Origin: Benincasa hispida
Lineage: Eukaryota > Streptophyta > Magnoliopsida > Cucurbitales > Cucurbitaceae
NCBI RefSeq assembly: GCF_009727055.1
Contig: NC_052357.1
Span: forward strand, 5,576,999 to 5,640,998
DNA length: 64,000 nucleotides
Direction: 5' to 3'
The notes under the pieces: model-generated
Told to the model about the DNA's origin: nothing
Database searches by the model: none
Seen by the model: the letters and a program-made list of their open reading frames with translations, nothing else
Translations under genes and position numbers: made by a program
Part shown: piece by piece, positions 12,240 to 24,769 of the stretch
How the letters are laid out: each line of letters starts with the position of its first letter
Position numbering within the stretch: the first letter of the stretch is position 1

Positions 12240-13830
12240 GCATAAGCATAGGCATAACATACTGCCTATGTTATTTGGATCCCAATAACATATTGCGCTT
12301 CTTCCAAATCCTATATTTGGAACTGCATGACTAGTCATTTCTTAACGTCAGCTAGAATTCTACTTCATTTCCAATTAGTAGAATATCATCAATGTATAGA
12401 ACCAGAAAAGCTACAGTATTGTTGAAAATCTTCTTGTAAACACAAGGTTCATCAACGTTTTATTCAAAGCTATAAGATTTGATCGCAGTGTCAAATCTTA
12501 TATTCCAAGATTGAGATGCTTGTTTTAACCCATAAATGGATCTTTTAAGCTTGCAACTATTTTGCTCTTGACCCTGTTCAATAAACCTCTCTGGTTGAGA
12601 CATATAGATACTCTCTTCAAGGTAACCATTTAGAAAAGTTGTCTTGACATCCATTTGCCAAATTTCATAATCATAAAAGGCAGTAATGGATAAGAGTATT
12701 CCAATAGACTTGATCATGGCAACTGGAGAGAAGGTTTTTTTCGTAGTCTACCCCTCTCTTTAGGTAAACCCTAGCTTTGTAGGTTTGTACCTTACCATCT
12801 TGGTCTCGTTTTCTCTTGTAGATCCATTTGCAACCAATAGGTTTTACCTTTTTTGGTTGATCTACAAGTTTCCAAACTGAATTAAAATACATTGACTCTA
12901 TTTCGAGGTCCATGGCTTTTATACATTGGTCTTTATCCTAATCTTCCATTGCATGTTTAAAAGTCAATGGATCCTTTCAGCTGTCATCAAGTATGACGAC
13001 TTAGATTTCCATTAAACCTATATAACGGTTAGGTTGATGAACAACCCTCCCACTACGTCGAGGTGTGCTCAATTCTTGATAAAGATGTGAAGTACCAGTT
13101 TCATCAACAACTCTTGTTGAAGGACCAACTTGATCAATAACTCTTGTTGATCTATCTGTAGTTTCTTTGGACATCTCACTTAATACTAGCTTACTGCATA
13201 GTTGATGATTCTTGACGTGGTCTTTCTCAAGGAATGTTGCATTTGTTGATACAAATACTTTATCTCCCCGATGATCATAAAAATAACCATTTTTCATCTC
13301 TTTAGGATAGCCTATAAATAGGCATACTTTTGAATGATGTTCCAACATCCCTAAATTATGAAGTTACGTAAACTACCTTTACGTCCTCTTTATAACTCGT
13401 AAGGTGTTTCTGAAACATTTTTCGAGGGAACCATGTTCAAATTATATATTGTAGTCTCTATTGCATGTCCCCAAAAAGAACTAGGACTCTGAGTATAACT
13501 CATCATAGAACGAACCATGTCCAACAGGGTTTTGTTTTTCCTTTCTACAACACCATTTTGATGAGGTGTGCTGGGTGCTATGAGTTGGGACTGAATACCG
13601 TGTTTTATCAAATAGTCCTAAAATTTTAAGTCCATATACTCACAACTTCGATCTGATCGAAGTGTTTTAATCTTTTTACCTAATTGGTTCTTAACCTCTG
13701 GCTTATATTCGTTGAACTTTTCTAGTGTTTCGGACTTATGATGCATTAGGTAAATATAGCCATATCTTGAATAATCATCTATAAATATAGTCATATCTTG
13801 AATAATTATTATAGAAAAAAATAGCACCAT
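12240..13830 (-). pseudogene. Ty1/copia pol remnant (integrase - reverse transcriptase)
   Basis: Minus-strand peptides appear in copia order with frameshifts and stops between them. The integrase core is at 13830-13618 (DDYSRYGYIYLM, then RSD). Its C-terminal half is at 13611-13390 (STPHQNGVVERKN, a conserved copia integrase block). A linker is at 13348-13001 (FVSTNATFLE, RRSGRVVHQP). The start of reverse transcriptase is at 12913-12671, the palm at 12717-12460 ([18 protein letters not shown]), and YIDDILLIG near 12397-12375. Gag, protease, RNase H and the LTRs are missing or unrecognisable. It is close in sequence to the copia copy at 16.2-22 kb, so it belongs to the same family. The element is dead. 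Confidence 0.9.
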
Positions 13831-13840
13831 CAGTTATAAA

Positions 13841-13924
13841 CAATGATAGTAGTCTATTAGTGTCTATCAGTGATAGACAGAGATAAAACACATCATTGTC
13901 TATCTTTAAAAGTGATAGACAATG
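13841..13924. repeat. GATAGACA-type quasi-palindromic repeat, short array
   Basis: The phrase TGATAGACAGAGATAAA and its complement (TGTCTATC) alternate here. It is the same repeat type as the large array at 30180-31190, on the other side of the retroelement complex. Confidence 0.8.
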
Positions 13925-13952
13925 AAAATGTTATCATTAAAAAATTACTTAC

Positions 13953-13998
13953 ATCTCCAGTTTCGAAAATGTTCTCATTTAAAGTCATCCATGTGGAT
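13953..13998 (-). pseudogene. Possible exon fragment of the interrupted DUF1985 gene
   Basis: Read on the minus strand from the edge of LTR A, 46 bp stay open in the phase left by the DUF1985 pseudogene at 29330 (phase V-S-T-W-M-T-L-N-E-N-I-F-E). They end at a textbook donor, GAT|GTAAGTAAT, at 13953/13952. The fragment is short, so an open frame alone is weak evidence. The donor and the GATAGACA repeats that follow, as they do around the other half, add support. No target duplication links the two edges. Confidence 0.3.
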
Positions 13999-16207
13999 TG
14001 AAGGAACTCTTATCAAAGAGTACCTCTGAGCGGAAACGAGATTGTTCCAAAAACATTGTGACAGAATTAACGCATTCACAATCACATAGAATAGATATGT
14101 AATATTCAACAAATTACTGACATGCTTTGAACAACTATACAATAAGAGAGCAAGAAACGTGGCAATTGAAGAACTATTCTTCACCAAAAACTTGCTTTCA
14201 TACAATAACTCCTCCTCTCGCTCTTACTGGGAAAGTCCAAGCAATTCGTCCACCAAAACCCGGTTGTCTACCCACAAATGGCCTCCACACGAACACAACA
14301 ATGGAGAGGACACCACCACTTAGAACCCTCGGTATTCTCGATGTGAGAATCCAGGAGGTGTGAGCTCTGTTGGATTTGGTAGAGGGAAGGAGAAAGAGAA
14401 TATCATATACCACGACCAAGCAAGTGGGAGAAGGTTGATGTCTATCGTATAGATGGTGCTTGATCATTTAAGAAGCAATACACGATCGTTTAGTAAATAG
14501 GCCACGATCATATAGACGATCGTTTAGTAAATGCTCGAACGCATGATTGTTTAGGAAAAGGCTAGACGATCGTTTAGCAAATCCTATGTGATCGTTTAGT
14601 AAGCTGCGCGCGTGTATACGATCATTTAGAAACATTGAGCTATCGTTTAGGCTCTTGGTTTGCTATGTGATAGGTTGTATACACAATACGTGTGCAAATG
14701 ACCGATCTCTTTGCAAAATGAAAACGATTTTCATTTTATTCTTCAGTTACGAAAACTGAAAGTAACCTCCCACTATCACACGGTTACGGAGAAAATGTCG
14801 ATACAATTATCCTATAATTGTCCAAAAATAAATCATAAATATAATCATATTATATTCATTAACCTATGGTTTAATATCACATCAAATGCAACATATGTAC
14901 CATATCTCCTCCACTAGATATAAATCATATTTATGTCATTTTCCTCCAAATAATGTATCTCATACATAATGTCAATTATATTATATATAATTGACCAGTT
15001 CAATCATATTATATATAATCGAACTCCCTCTTGTCAATTTAAATACTTCAAACTGACCCAAAAATTGATTCTCAACTTGAATCCATTGAGCTACCAAGGG
15101 GACGTTATGGACCTATGGCTTGAAGCTCCAACGGTACGTGAATAGCTAACTAAACTCTTTAGCCACGAGATCCACCATTAGTTAACTGTCAGGCATTCTA
15201 CTAAAGACCGACAACTGCACTCTTGTGACCACATATATATTTCTGTATCCATCGGATATAACCAATCAACAGTACAATAACCCTTCACAGATGCTCGTAA
15301 GTTCATCTGGGCTAATTTACCATTTTGCCCATGTAGTTACATCTAACTCTTTAAGTACCACTGATCCCTCTAATGAATAATCAACATAGTTCTACTATGT
15401 GTGGACACCTCTCGGGTCATAAGAAGGTGTGTGAAACCACATTGTTCAAGCCCCGGGATTAGCCCTTAAGGGAGCAATCTATCTATTTACCCTTGTTTCT
15501 GAGAAGGGGTGAATTCCATCTTGTGTAGTTGAGTTCCCAGCTCCCAAATCAGACGAATCTTCAAAGTGGTAGGTTTGAGTCGGCGATCTGGCCACTCGCA
15601 CCCATGCAAATAAAAGGACCGCCCTCAAAGGCAGGAGTTCCCAAATCACTCAGGATTGAGGTCATGTTACCTATGGTCATCCTAGTGAAGTGAAGTCTCT
15701 GTCATGAACGATGTTATGTAACGAGACTATAACACTTCATGGTCCGGTCTTATACAAACTCCTTTATATAGGACGCCCCGTTCGCATGTCCCCACATGAA
15801 TGATCAGCATTAGACCATCTGTAGCAAGTCACAACACTTGTTACTATTCTACAAAACAGGTGGCATCCGTAGCGTTAATAGGATAAGGTTTCCCTCCTAT
15901 AGCCATATATTACAGACCATTTTTGTTATCACTTAAGACATGATTCACCTGTATGTCTCCACATACATGCTTAAGTTACAAATGACAACCAGAGATTTTA
16001 GTTTATTGGTTTGTGATAAAGCAAATACAACATCCAATATTCATAGACAATAAGTGAAGAATGAAGGAAATCGGATTCGCGATCTCCATGAGCAGCGGAA
16101 GAAAGATAATTCCAAATCACAATCATGAATGAACATTACATTTACAGTCGAATACAGAACAAACAGTTATACAATTCATATGAAAGTTACAAATGCGCGT
16201 CAACCCC
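13999..16207 (-). repeat. Copia long terminal repeat A (3' side of the complex)
   Basis: This 2.2-kb sequence starts TGAAGGAACTCTTATC on the plus strand and aligns closely to LTR C at 27177-29329 over the stretches compared (for example GAGCGGAAACGAGAT, then ACATTGTGACAGAATTAACG). It is less similar to LTR B. At its high-coordinate end it stops at CAACCCC, four bases short of the CCCCAACA end of LTR B, and runs straight into broken reverse transcriptase. Nine variants of CGATCGTTTAG lie at 14461-14650. It has no coding capacity; the 70-90-codon frames inside are shadows. Confidence 0.85.
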
Positions 16208-18435
16208 TCTTGAAGCCCTGCATCGAGTACTTGAGCAACATCTTGTCAATGTACAATGCTTGAGACAGTTCTAGCACTTTGTTCTTACGATCTCGAAAGA
16301 TCTGTATACCTAGAACAAACTGAGCCTCTCCCAAATCTTTTATTTGGAATTGGGTCACTAGCCAGTTCTTAACTGCAGTCAATAGACCTACATCATTCCC
16401 AATGAGTAGGATATCGTCTACATACAACACTAAGAAAACTACTGAAACATTGATGATCTTCTTATAGACACAAGGTTTATCAACGTTTTGGTCAAAGCCA
16501 TACGAATTGATTGCAGTATCAAATCATATGTTCCAAGATCAAGACGTCTATTTTAGTCCATAAATGGACCGATTCAGTTTGTAAACCTTTTGTTCTTGAC
16601 CTTGGGCTATGAATCCCTCGGGTTGCACCATATAAATGGTCTCCTCAAGATTGTCATTCAGAAAGGTCGTCTTGACGTCCATTTTCCAGATCTCATAATT
16701 ATAATAAGCAGCAATGGATAGGAGGATGCAAATCGATTTTAACTTGGCAACAGGTGAGAAAGTCTCCTCATAGTCGACTCCCTCTACCTGGGTATAATCC
16801 TTTGCCACAAGTAGAGCCTTGAAGGTTTATACCTTCCCATCGGCACTTCATTTGTGCTTGTAGATCCATTTACAACTTATAGGGCGAACCCCATCAGGCT
16901 GATCTACAAGATCCCATACTGAGTTAAAGTACATCGACTCCATCTCGAGATCCATGGCCTTGACTCATTCATCTCGGTCAACATCCTCCATTGCCTTTCT
17001 ATAAGACAACAGATCCTCAACGTCGCCATCTGCTACCATAGCAAGAATTTCATGAAACCCAGATAGCGAATGGGTGGGTTCGCAACCTTCCCACTACGTC
17101 GAGGTTCCCTCAACTCTTGAGGTGGAACCGACCTACTAGATGAACTTCCATCAATAAATCTTGTTGATGTAGCAGGCTCTTCAACAACTCTTGTTGAAGT
17201 TTCAGTAGTGTCATTGGAAAGTTCATGTAACACGACTTTGCTTCGTGGACCGTGCTCCCTTATATGATCATCTTCAAGGAAAGTAGCATTTGTTGAAACA
17301 AATACCCTATTTTCCGTCGGATCATAAAAATAACCCCCTCGTATACCTTTGGGGTGGCCTACAAAGAGACACAATCTCGACCGTGGTTCCAACTTCTTGG
17401 GATTAGCCTCAAGCACATATACAGGGCAACCTCAAATGCGGAAGTGACGTAAACTAGTTTTACGCTCGTTCCACAACTCTAGAGGTGTTCTTGCAACACT
17501 TTTGGAGGGAATACAGTTGAGTATGTACACTGCAGTCTCCACTGTGAAACCCTAAAACGAGTCCGGTTAGGAAGCGTAACTCATCATCGAACGAACCATC
17601 TCTAACAAGGTCCTATTTCTCCTCTCCCCTACACCATTCTGCTGAGGTGTACTCGGCACTGAGAGTTGGGAAACGATTCCATGTTCTATCAAATTGTCCT
17701 GGAATGTCGAGTCCAAAAGCTCTCCACCTCGATCTGATCAAAGTGTTTTAATCCATCTATCCAATGCATTTTCAACTTCAGCCTTTAACTCTTTGAAATT
17801 TTCAACGGATTCAGACTTTCGTTTCATAAGATAAACATACCCATACCTGGAGTAATCATCAGTAAAACTGATAAAATATTCATAGCCACCTCGGGCTCGC
17901 ACATTCATAGAATCACAAAGGTCAGAATGTACTAATTCAAGAGGCTCCTTGCTCTATAACCTTTTCCAGTAAAAGGTCGTTTAGTCATCTTACCCTCAAG
18001 GCAAGATTCGCACACTGTCAAAGAATTTTTTTTAACTCACCTAGAAGTCCATTTTTCACCAATCTTTCAATCCTATTGAGATTGATGTGCCCTAAATGTA
18101 GATGCCAAAGTTAGACATTTTCTTTTGGAGAAATTCGACGACGTTTTGATTGAGTTACGACAGTTCTGAACATTTCAGTATTATGGAGGGAATTAATGGC
18201 TAATGGCCTTAGCACATATAAATTCGATTCCAGATTTGCTATGCAAATGAAGACACCATCTTTATGAATAAACACTTTATTCAAATCAAAAGAAACAGTG
18301 TATTTACATTGCAATAAACACTTTATAGAAATAAGGTTCCTTTTTAGTTTAGGAACAATATATACATCATTTAAAATAAGAAACCTATTTTGTAAAGCTA
18401 ACTGGAGTCCTCCCACTGCCACAACGGAGACGACG
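16208..18435 (-). pseudogene. Ty1/copia pol, C-terminal part (integrase to reverse transcriptase)
   Basis: Minus-strand pol continues from the solo-LTR insertion. Pre-integrase sequence is at 18422-18000 (VPKLKRNLIS, then LWHLHLGHINL, part of the zinc-binding block). A heavily broken integrase core follows at 18000-17430. The conserved linker is at 17416-17033 (PRSRLCLFVGHP, FVSTNATFLE). Reverse transcriptase is at 16808-16548 ([15 protein letters not shown]) and 16430-16208 (YVDDILLIGND, KDLGEAQ). Frameshifts and stops are frequent. It ends abruptly in the stretch that normally precedes RNase H; RNase H and the polypurine tract are absent, and LTR A begins at once. This points to a deletion at about 16207. 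Confidence 0.92.
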
Positions 18436-20900
18436 TGTTACACCCCCTCCCAGATTATCCTTCTTAATCTAGAAGTGAATGTGACGACAGTAGTTATCAA
18501 CCCTTTTGTGGCACTTACTATCTAACTAACATCCTTAATCTGTTTAGATCCTTGGAATACATATATAACATTCATCAAACTAATGAAACTTTAAAAGTAA
18601 CCTCAGAACACCATGGATTAACAACAACAACATAACTACATCATATTAACTCATACATAGTTCAGCGGTCCTAATAAACTTTACTAGTCCCTAATATGAG
18701 TAACACATATGTACAAACATTTACAGAATAAATACCTAAAACTTCTCTTTAGACTTTGGACTTTTAACTGGAACCCTTGAGTGGCAGAGCAGGATGATAA
18801 CTAACCTCTGGGGAGATGGCCACTACCTGGGAAAAGAAAAACATTTGAAAGAATGAGCTACTCGCCCAATGAATGACTTAATAAAAACATAAATCTCATG
18901 CTTAAACTGAAAGCTAAAAAACAGAATACTGGAACTAAAACATGCCAAGAAAACGTGTATATAAAACTTTTAAAACCATTGTATCTAAAAACATAACTAA
19001 ACTGATTCCTGGTTGAGAAAGAACCCTCGTGGTTCAATCTCAATGTCAGATATCATGTGCAATAGAGAACCTTTTTGTTCAATCTCTCAAACATAAGCCT
19101 GGGATAGGGTGAGAACCCTTTTGTTCAACACCTTTTAGCCAATGCTAGGAAATAACCTTTGTGGTTCAATCCTACTGAATTGATTAATTGTCATACGTGC
19201 ACGTAGAGCAAACTGGATCCTGACATCAAGGATCATAACTGAAGTAGGGTATCACTGCTTATTACTGAATTGAGTGAATTATTCTGATACCTTTTCTAAG
19301 TACTTTAGTATCAGAATCATAACATAACTGAAATCAGGTAGTATAACTCAGATACCTTCTCCTTGTACATCAGTATTGAGCTAAAAATACATTATAGGAA
19401 AACATTTTCATAAAATAAGCCTACTAAAAACTTGATCTCATAAAACATAGTTTTCATAAGAATATCATTTGCTAACGCATGCTCAACAACATTAAGAGCA
19501 CATATGCTTTAAAACATAATACAAATACTTGTAACTTAAACATGTCATAGAATCTTCTTTTGAGAACTACCATGGTTCAACCATTCTACCAAAGCATATT
19601 TCATAAACTTTGTAACTAGCATGCGTTTATAAACTTTAAAGAAATGCATTGCTTGGAACTTCTTGTAAAATAACTAGCATAAAAGTAATTGTCAATAAAG
19701 CATGGATTATTAAAATATTTATAAACTATTTATAAATAATTTATAGTCACTCACAGGTCCTTCAAGTTTGCTTTTTTAAGGCTTGATAGGCTTCCCCAAT
19801 GGGAATTGAACCTATATATATAAGCATACTACTTAGTGTTTACATTAGCCTTCCTTTTAGGCCTACTCAATAAATCAAGCTCACATGCCAAACCATCACA
19901 TTGTACCTCCTATCATTCACTTTGAGGGTCGGACACTTAGCCAATTTGAAGGGATTGGGTGTCAAAAGAATGCATCCTTTGATCGCCCACACTCCCTGCA
20001 CTTAGAAAAATTTGGGAGCATCAAACTGCATATTCAATTTCAACAATTCATAACTAAATTTCTAGAACTCATCTCAAGGAACTTCCTTCTACAAACTTTC
20101 TTAGAATCAAGTTAGCAATATTTCCTTACAATTTTAGCTAGAAATTCCTCGTTATTTTATTTGGAGATTCAAAAATTCATCATTGGCCCCAATTCAAGCA
20201 ACTGCCTGCTTGTTCAACAATTTCCAGATTTTAAAAATATATAACTCGATTTTCAGGCCCCATCTTAAAAAGTTTCATTCTACAAAGTTGTTTATAACTG
20301 AGTTAACAATATTACCTCAAATTTTTAGCTAAAAAATCTTCGTGATTCATCTTGAAGCTTCAATTCTTCACTGATGACCTAGATTCACCAGAGAAACGAA
20401 CCCTTCGTCTTTATTTTGCTCCTTCGGCCTTATTCCGACAAGCTATCCCTTCAGTAGCATAGCCACAGAAAATAGACTCTCAGAGCTTTCGAATGCCACT
20501 AGAATTACACAAATATCCTAAGTAGTTTGTTCAAATCAATTAAATGAATTTGGCCTTTCTTCTTACCACCGCCCAAAATCCTGCATGAAATCTTCTTGGG
20601 CCACTTAGTCCATTAATGAAGATTAATGGCTGAGATTTGATTATGCCATTTTCTTCCCACTCTATCATAGCACAATTCAACATTAAATCTCATAGGATAG
20701 CATGGTCTCCTCTTAGTTTCCCATACTTAGCCAAAATTTGACCATTCTTTCCTACATAGTCATCTGAGAGTTCTCTTGCTCCTTAGTTTGCTTTCTTCCT
20801 CCATCACTCCTAACCAAAACATAATCTCATTACAACTCATTGAAAGACATCACATAACTTACACTTGCTTACTTAAGGTAATTAGGGTTCGGATTTTACA
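18436..20900. mobile_element. Solo LTR (2,465 bp) inserted in copia gag-pol, TSD CGACG
   Basis: The insertion begins TGTTACACCCCCTCCCAG and ends GGTTCGGATTTTACA, giving TG...CA ends. It is flanked by the same five bases, CGACG, at 18431-18435 and 20901-20905. The copia reading frame stops at one edge and resumes in phase at the other once one CGACG copy is discounted, which fixes the borders. No gag or pol of its own is seen, so it is a solo LTR, probably Ty3/gypsy by the style of its ends. Blocks such as 'cctttgtggttcaatc' near 19020-19170 recur, indicating short degenerate internal repeats. Orientation is not determined. Confidence 0.88.
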
Positions 20901-21965
20901 CGACGTGCCCGATGCCTACTCGCATCGTCATCTCACCAGCCTCCAACTGTCGCCAAGATCTAATCCCCTGAAAAGAAGAACAAACATGCTTAGTGGCGCC
21001 TGAATCAATTATCCAGGCAGAATCATCATTCTCCACTAAACAAGTTTCAAGCACAAGTAAATCACATTTACCTTTATCTGCCTTGGCCTTAGCCTTAGAT
21101 GCTTTCTTCTCCTTCAGATATCGAGGACAGTTCCTCTTCCAGTGTCCATCTTAGTTGCAATGGAAACACTTTCTCTTAGCAACTTGTGGACGCCTCCTTG
21201 GGGCGACAAGCGGTGCGTTGGCAAGTGCCTTCCCTTTTCCCTTACCACCCTTCTTCTTCTTCCCCTTTGCAGAGTTAGAAGAGGAAGGTGCAGACTTCGT
21301 TCCTTAGGTCGAACCTCTATGGAACGTCCTAAAGGATGAAATAACATTTGCCTCACCATTTCGCCTCTCCTTACTTTTCAGTAAAGATTGGTATGTCTGC
21401 AACTCGTTGAGGAGAGTTGTAAGGTTATACTTCACTTTGTTAAGAATCACATTACTAACAAAGTGTAGGAAGCTCTCTGGTAAAGAATGCAGGATTATGC
21501 TAACTTGGCTGCCCTCATTGATGGTAGACCCATTCAACTCTGCCACATTGAAGTGGACTATCATGTTTAGCACATGTTCATGAACAGAGGTGCCTTCTTG
21601 CATTTTGGAGTTGAATATGTATTTAAGAGCCTCATGCATAAGCTGTTCAAAGGTTATCCAAACATCCCCCGCAAGGACTCTATGATCTCATGCGCTGAGA
21701 CCATAGACTTATATTTCTTGGCCAAAACTTCAGAAAGACTTGTCAAGATGTAGGCTCGAGCCTTCTCATTCTCCCTTGTTCATCGCTCGTATGCCTCCCG
21801 AACATTTCGAGCGGAATTTAGAGCTGGAATAGGAGGACAAGCCTCTGTGAGAGCGAACATGAGATCCTCGATGATTAGGATCATCGCGATCATGTGTTTC
21901 CATGTTGAAAAATTATCGCCAGTTAGTTTGTCGGCACTTAACAATGATAAAGTGGTTGTTGCCAT
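20901..21965 (-). pseudogene. Ty1/copia gag and protease start (broken)
   Basis: The minus-strand gag starts at the ATG 21965-21963 (MATTTLSLLSADKLTGDN), a typical copia gag start with the G-x-N-F-x-x-W-K motif just after. Capsid-like sequence continues to about 21310. A Lys-rich linker leads to a CCHC zinc knuckle (C-x2-C-x4-H-x4-C near 21170-21135) interrupted by a TAA. The aspartic protease start DSGATKHVC lies at about 21005-20979. Lesions seen: TGA in place of a conserved Trp after 21780, TAA in place of a Gln, a one-base shift near 21640 and the TAA in the knuckle. The coding then runs into the solo LTR at 20900. It is not functional. Confidence 0.9.
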
Positions 21966-24751
21966 TTGAAAAAGTTGCTGAAAATACGAACAAAACTTTA
22001 TTAGATTTTGCTAAACCACTTTAAAACCAATCAGGTTTGTAAAATAGTTTCAAGTACCCTAAGCTACATACTTCCATTTTGCAATTATGCCCTAGTGAGT
22101 CAGGACAAACACCACCAGTGGGGTGATCAGTTGCCCCTTCATTGGGATCTCAACCATTAGGCAGAACCAACTCTTGGAACTGAATCTAACAGCCACCATT
22201 TTTCGGTCCAAAATCGTTAACCTTTAACTATTCCGCGTAAGTGTAACCCCTCGCTTTCAGTGCCAGAGTCCCGCCCTAATGTGTTTACCGTAAGGAAAAG
22301 ACAGATTAGGACAAGAGACTAAGTAACCTTATCCTCTTACAGGAGATCAAATAAAGAAACGCGCAAAACTATCATCCTTTAGAGGGACACTCCCAGGGTG
22401 CCTCGAGGTGATGCACAGTAACTTTATTCAACCTACCGAGGGATATGTTGTCACACTTCCCGCCTCCACTTACTATGAATATTCTCTCCATCCTCCTTGA
22501 TATTGACCTATCCAAACACCATCCGTTGGGGGGACACGCCAAAGGTGCCACGAGGCCGAGGATAGATCTCACGGTGTGGACGATTTAGGAGAAAAGTGAA
22601 AGGTTTAAGTGAAGCATCTCATGCCTCAAATACCTCCCGCTGAATGTTCTACCTAGGGATTCATTAACCTAGACAATCCGGCTACTGATTTTAGTCTAAG
22701 TTGTCTTTTTAAATTCTACTCATAAACAACGTTTGTCTATGAAATATGAACAAGTTCAAGTAGTCACATTTAAACACTTTAATGGAATGTCCTTAACTTG
22801 CATGCATGCATGCATCAAATCTATCTAATTCACCTTTCCAGGTAAGTTTCCAGGTAGGGGTATTATGTTTTCGTCAACTTAAATACCCCAGCCTAGACAG
22901 AATATGCCTTAAACAAAAGGTCCCTTATAGATAGATTTGCTACACTTTAACCTTTTAGTAGTCAATTTAATCCTATTAAACTGATTAAAAGATTAAAGCC
23001 TTAGGGTTGCTAATCATATTAGAACCGTGATCTTAGGTCTATGTGATCCAAGTTTTAAACATTTTAAAACCACGAATTGAAACCTAAGTTAGCATGCATG
23101 TCTTTCTTATTTCTTTTAGTTCTAATTTCTCTTTTAACTTTTAAAAAGAAACAACTAAAAAACATTGCGCACAATGAGACGTTTATAACATTTATAAAAT
23201 AACCTATGTGTCATGTTTCATGCAATGTCCAGTCATTACTATATATAACTTTTATATAATTCGTAACAACCAAGCAAACATGCTATTATTCACCCTTATA
23301 CTATAACATTTATAATATAAAGATGGTGCATGTCAGTGCTTTTTATGCATACATAAATATAACTCTTATATTATATGATGCATGAGCATACTCTTACATA
23401 ATTAAAATCATGCTTCTCTAAATTATAACAATTACAATCAAGAGATGATGCATGATATACATAACCTAAGGTGGGATTTACTATATGTGCATACCATATG
23501 ACATATAAAACATACATCGCATGTAATAAACAAAGGATTAATGAATCGAGATGGGCCTTTACACAAAAAATCGGAATGAAAAACCCTATCTATTACATTT
23601 TTCATCGAGCAAACCGGTTCACAGGCAAACCAAGTCTTGAACCCCCTGGAGGTCTTCATCGTGTAGCAAACTCCAGCAGGTAGACGATCGTTTAGCGCGC
23701 ACTAGACGATAGCAACATAAGTAAATGATCACGTAGACGACGACGAGGTTACGAAGCCTGATAGTCCATGCGATCGTGTAGCGCGACGATAAGTAAATGA
23801 TTTACCTTGAGTTACTTAGCGATCATTTAGTCAGTTACTAAGAGATGAAGCTTGTTTACCTAAACGATCATCTAGCGCACGAGCTTTAAATGATACGCGA
23901 GCGTCTCATCGTCTAACCGATGCTGCAACTTGGTAAACGATTTACCTTGCGATTCTAAGCAATCGTTTAGTCAGTTATTAAACGATGAAGCTTACTGACC
24001 TAAACGATTGTCTAGCGCGCGTGCATATTAAATGATACTCAGCGATTGCGTGCCCGATCATCAACCCNGCAGGTAGATGATCGTTCAGCATGCACTAGGC
24101 GATAAGAGCATAAGAAAATGATCGCGTAGATGACAACGAGGCTGTGAAGCCTGACCGTCCATGCGATCGTGTAGCGCGACGATAGGTAAACGATTTATCT
24201 TGCGTTACTAAGCGATCGTTTATTCAGTTACTAAGCGATGAAGCTTACTGACCTAAACGATTGTCTAGCGCGCGTGCATATTAAATGATACTCAGCGATT
24301 GCGTGCCCGATCATCAACCCGATACGACCAACTCTTGATCGCATTCCCCATTATTTAATCGATGCGTTCAACCGTGATCACATACTCCTTCATCTTTACG
24401 ATGCGATGGACAGCAATCGCGTAGAACTTCTTCTGCACGATGCGATCAACCCTAGATCGCCTCCTTCCTCGAAGAGCGCAACCTTTGCCCAAAACTTCGA
24501 CGAACGACTCAAAACTTCAAACAAACTTTGAATACAAACTCGATAACAATTATTAGTGCCCAAAAATACAGGGGTCTTTACAAATAACCACAACGTAAAA
24601 GGATTTAAACAAACCGAGGCTAATCATCCTAAAAACATCCATTAATCCGGTACAACCACAACAGATTTAACAATTAAAACAGCGTAGAAATGTACCCACC
24701 ATGAATGTATATGTCATTTCGTTGTAACAGATGAAAGCGAAGTATCAGCAA
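21966..24751 (-). repeat. Long copia 5' leader with CGATCGTTTAG-type tandem arrays
   Basis: About 2.8 kb separates the gag ATG from the primer binding site. Between 23673 and 24321 the motif CGATCGTTTAG and variants recur within a larger duplicated block. The block runs at about 23673-24067, then is repeated in shorter form at 24069-24321, starting GCAGGTAGA and ending GATCATCAACCC in both copies. A single N at 24068 sits exactly at the junction. A TGCA run lies at about 22801-22814. No coding frame of note is seen. Confidence 0.7.
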
Positions 24752-24768
24752 CCTGGCTCTGATACCAA
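24752..24768 (-). other. Primer binding site (initiator tRNA-Met type), element B
   Basis: On the minus strand TTGGTATCAGAGCCAGG follows one base after the LTR end CA (24771-24770). TGGTATCAGAGC is the classic plant copia primer site, complementary to the 3' end of initiator tRNA-Met. It proves that LTR B is the 5' LTR of a minus-oriented element. Confidence 0.92.
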
Positions 24769-24769
24769 T

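Noticed and set aside
14198..14467. Short genes inside the LTRs (also 27154-27643 and 24821-25290)
   Set aside because: They are in repeated LTR sequence, occur on both strands at once, differ between LTR copies and have no domain.
21142..21339. 65-codon plus-strand frame
   Set aside because: Antisense to the copia zinc knuckle and its Lys-rich linker.
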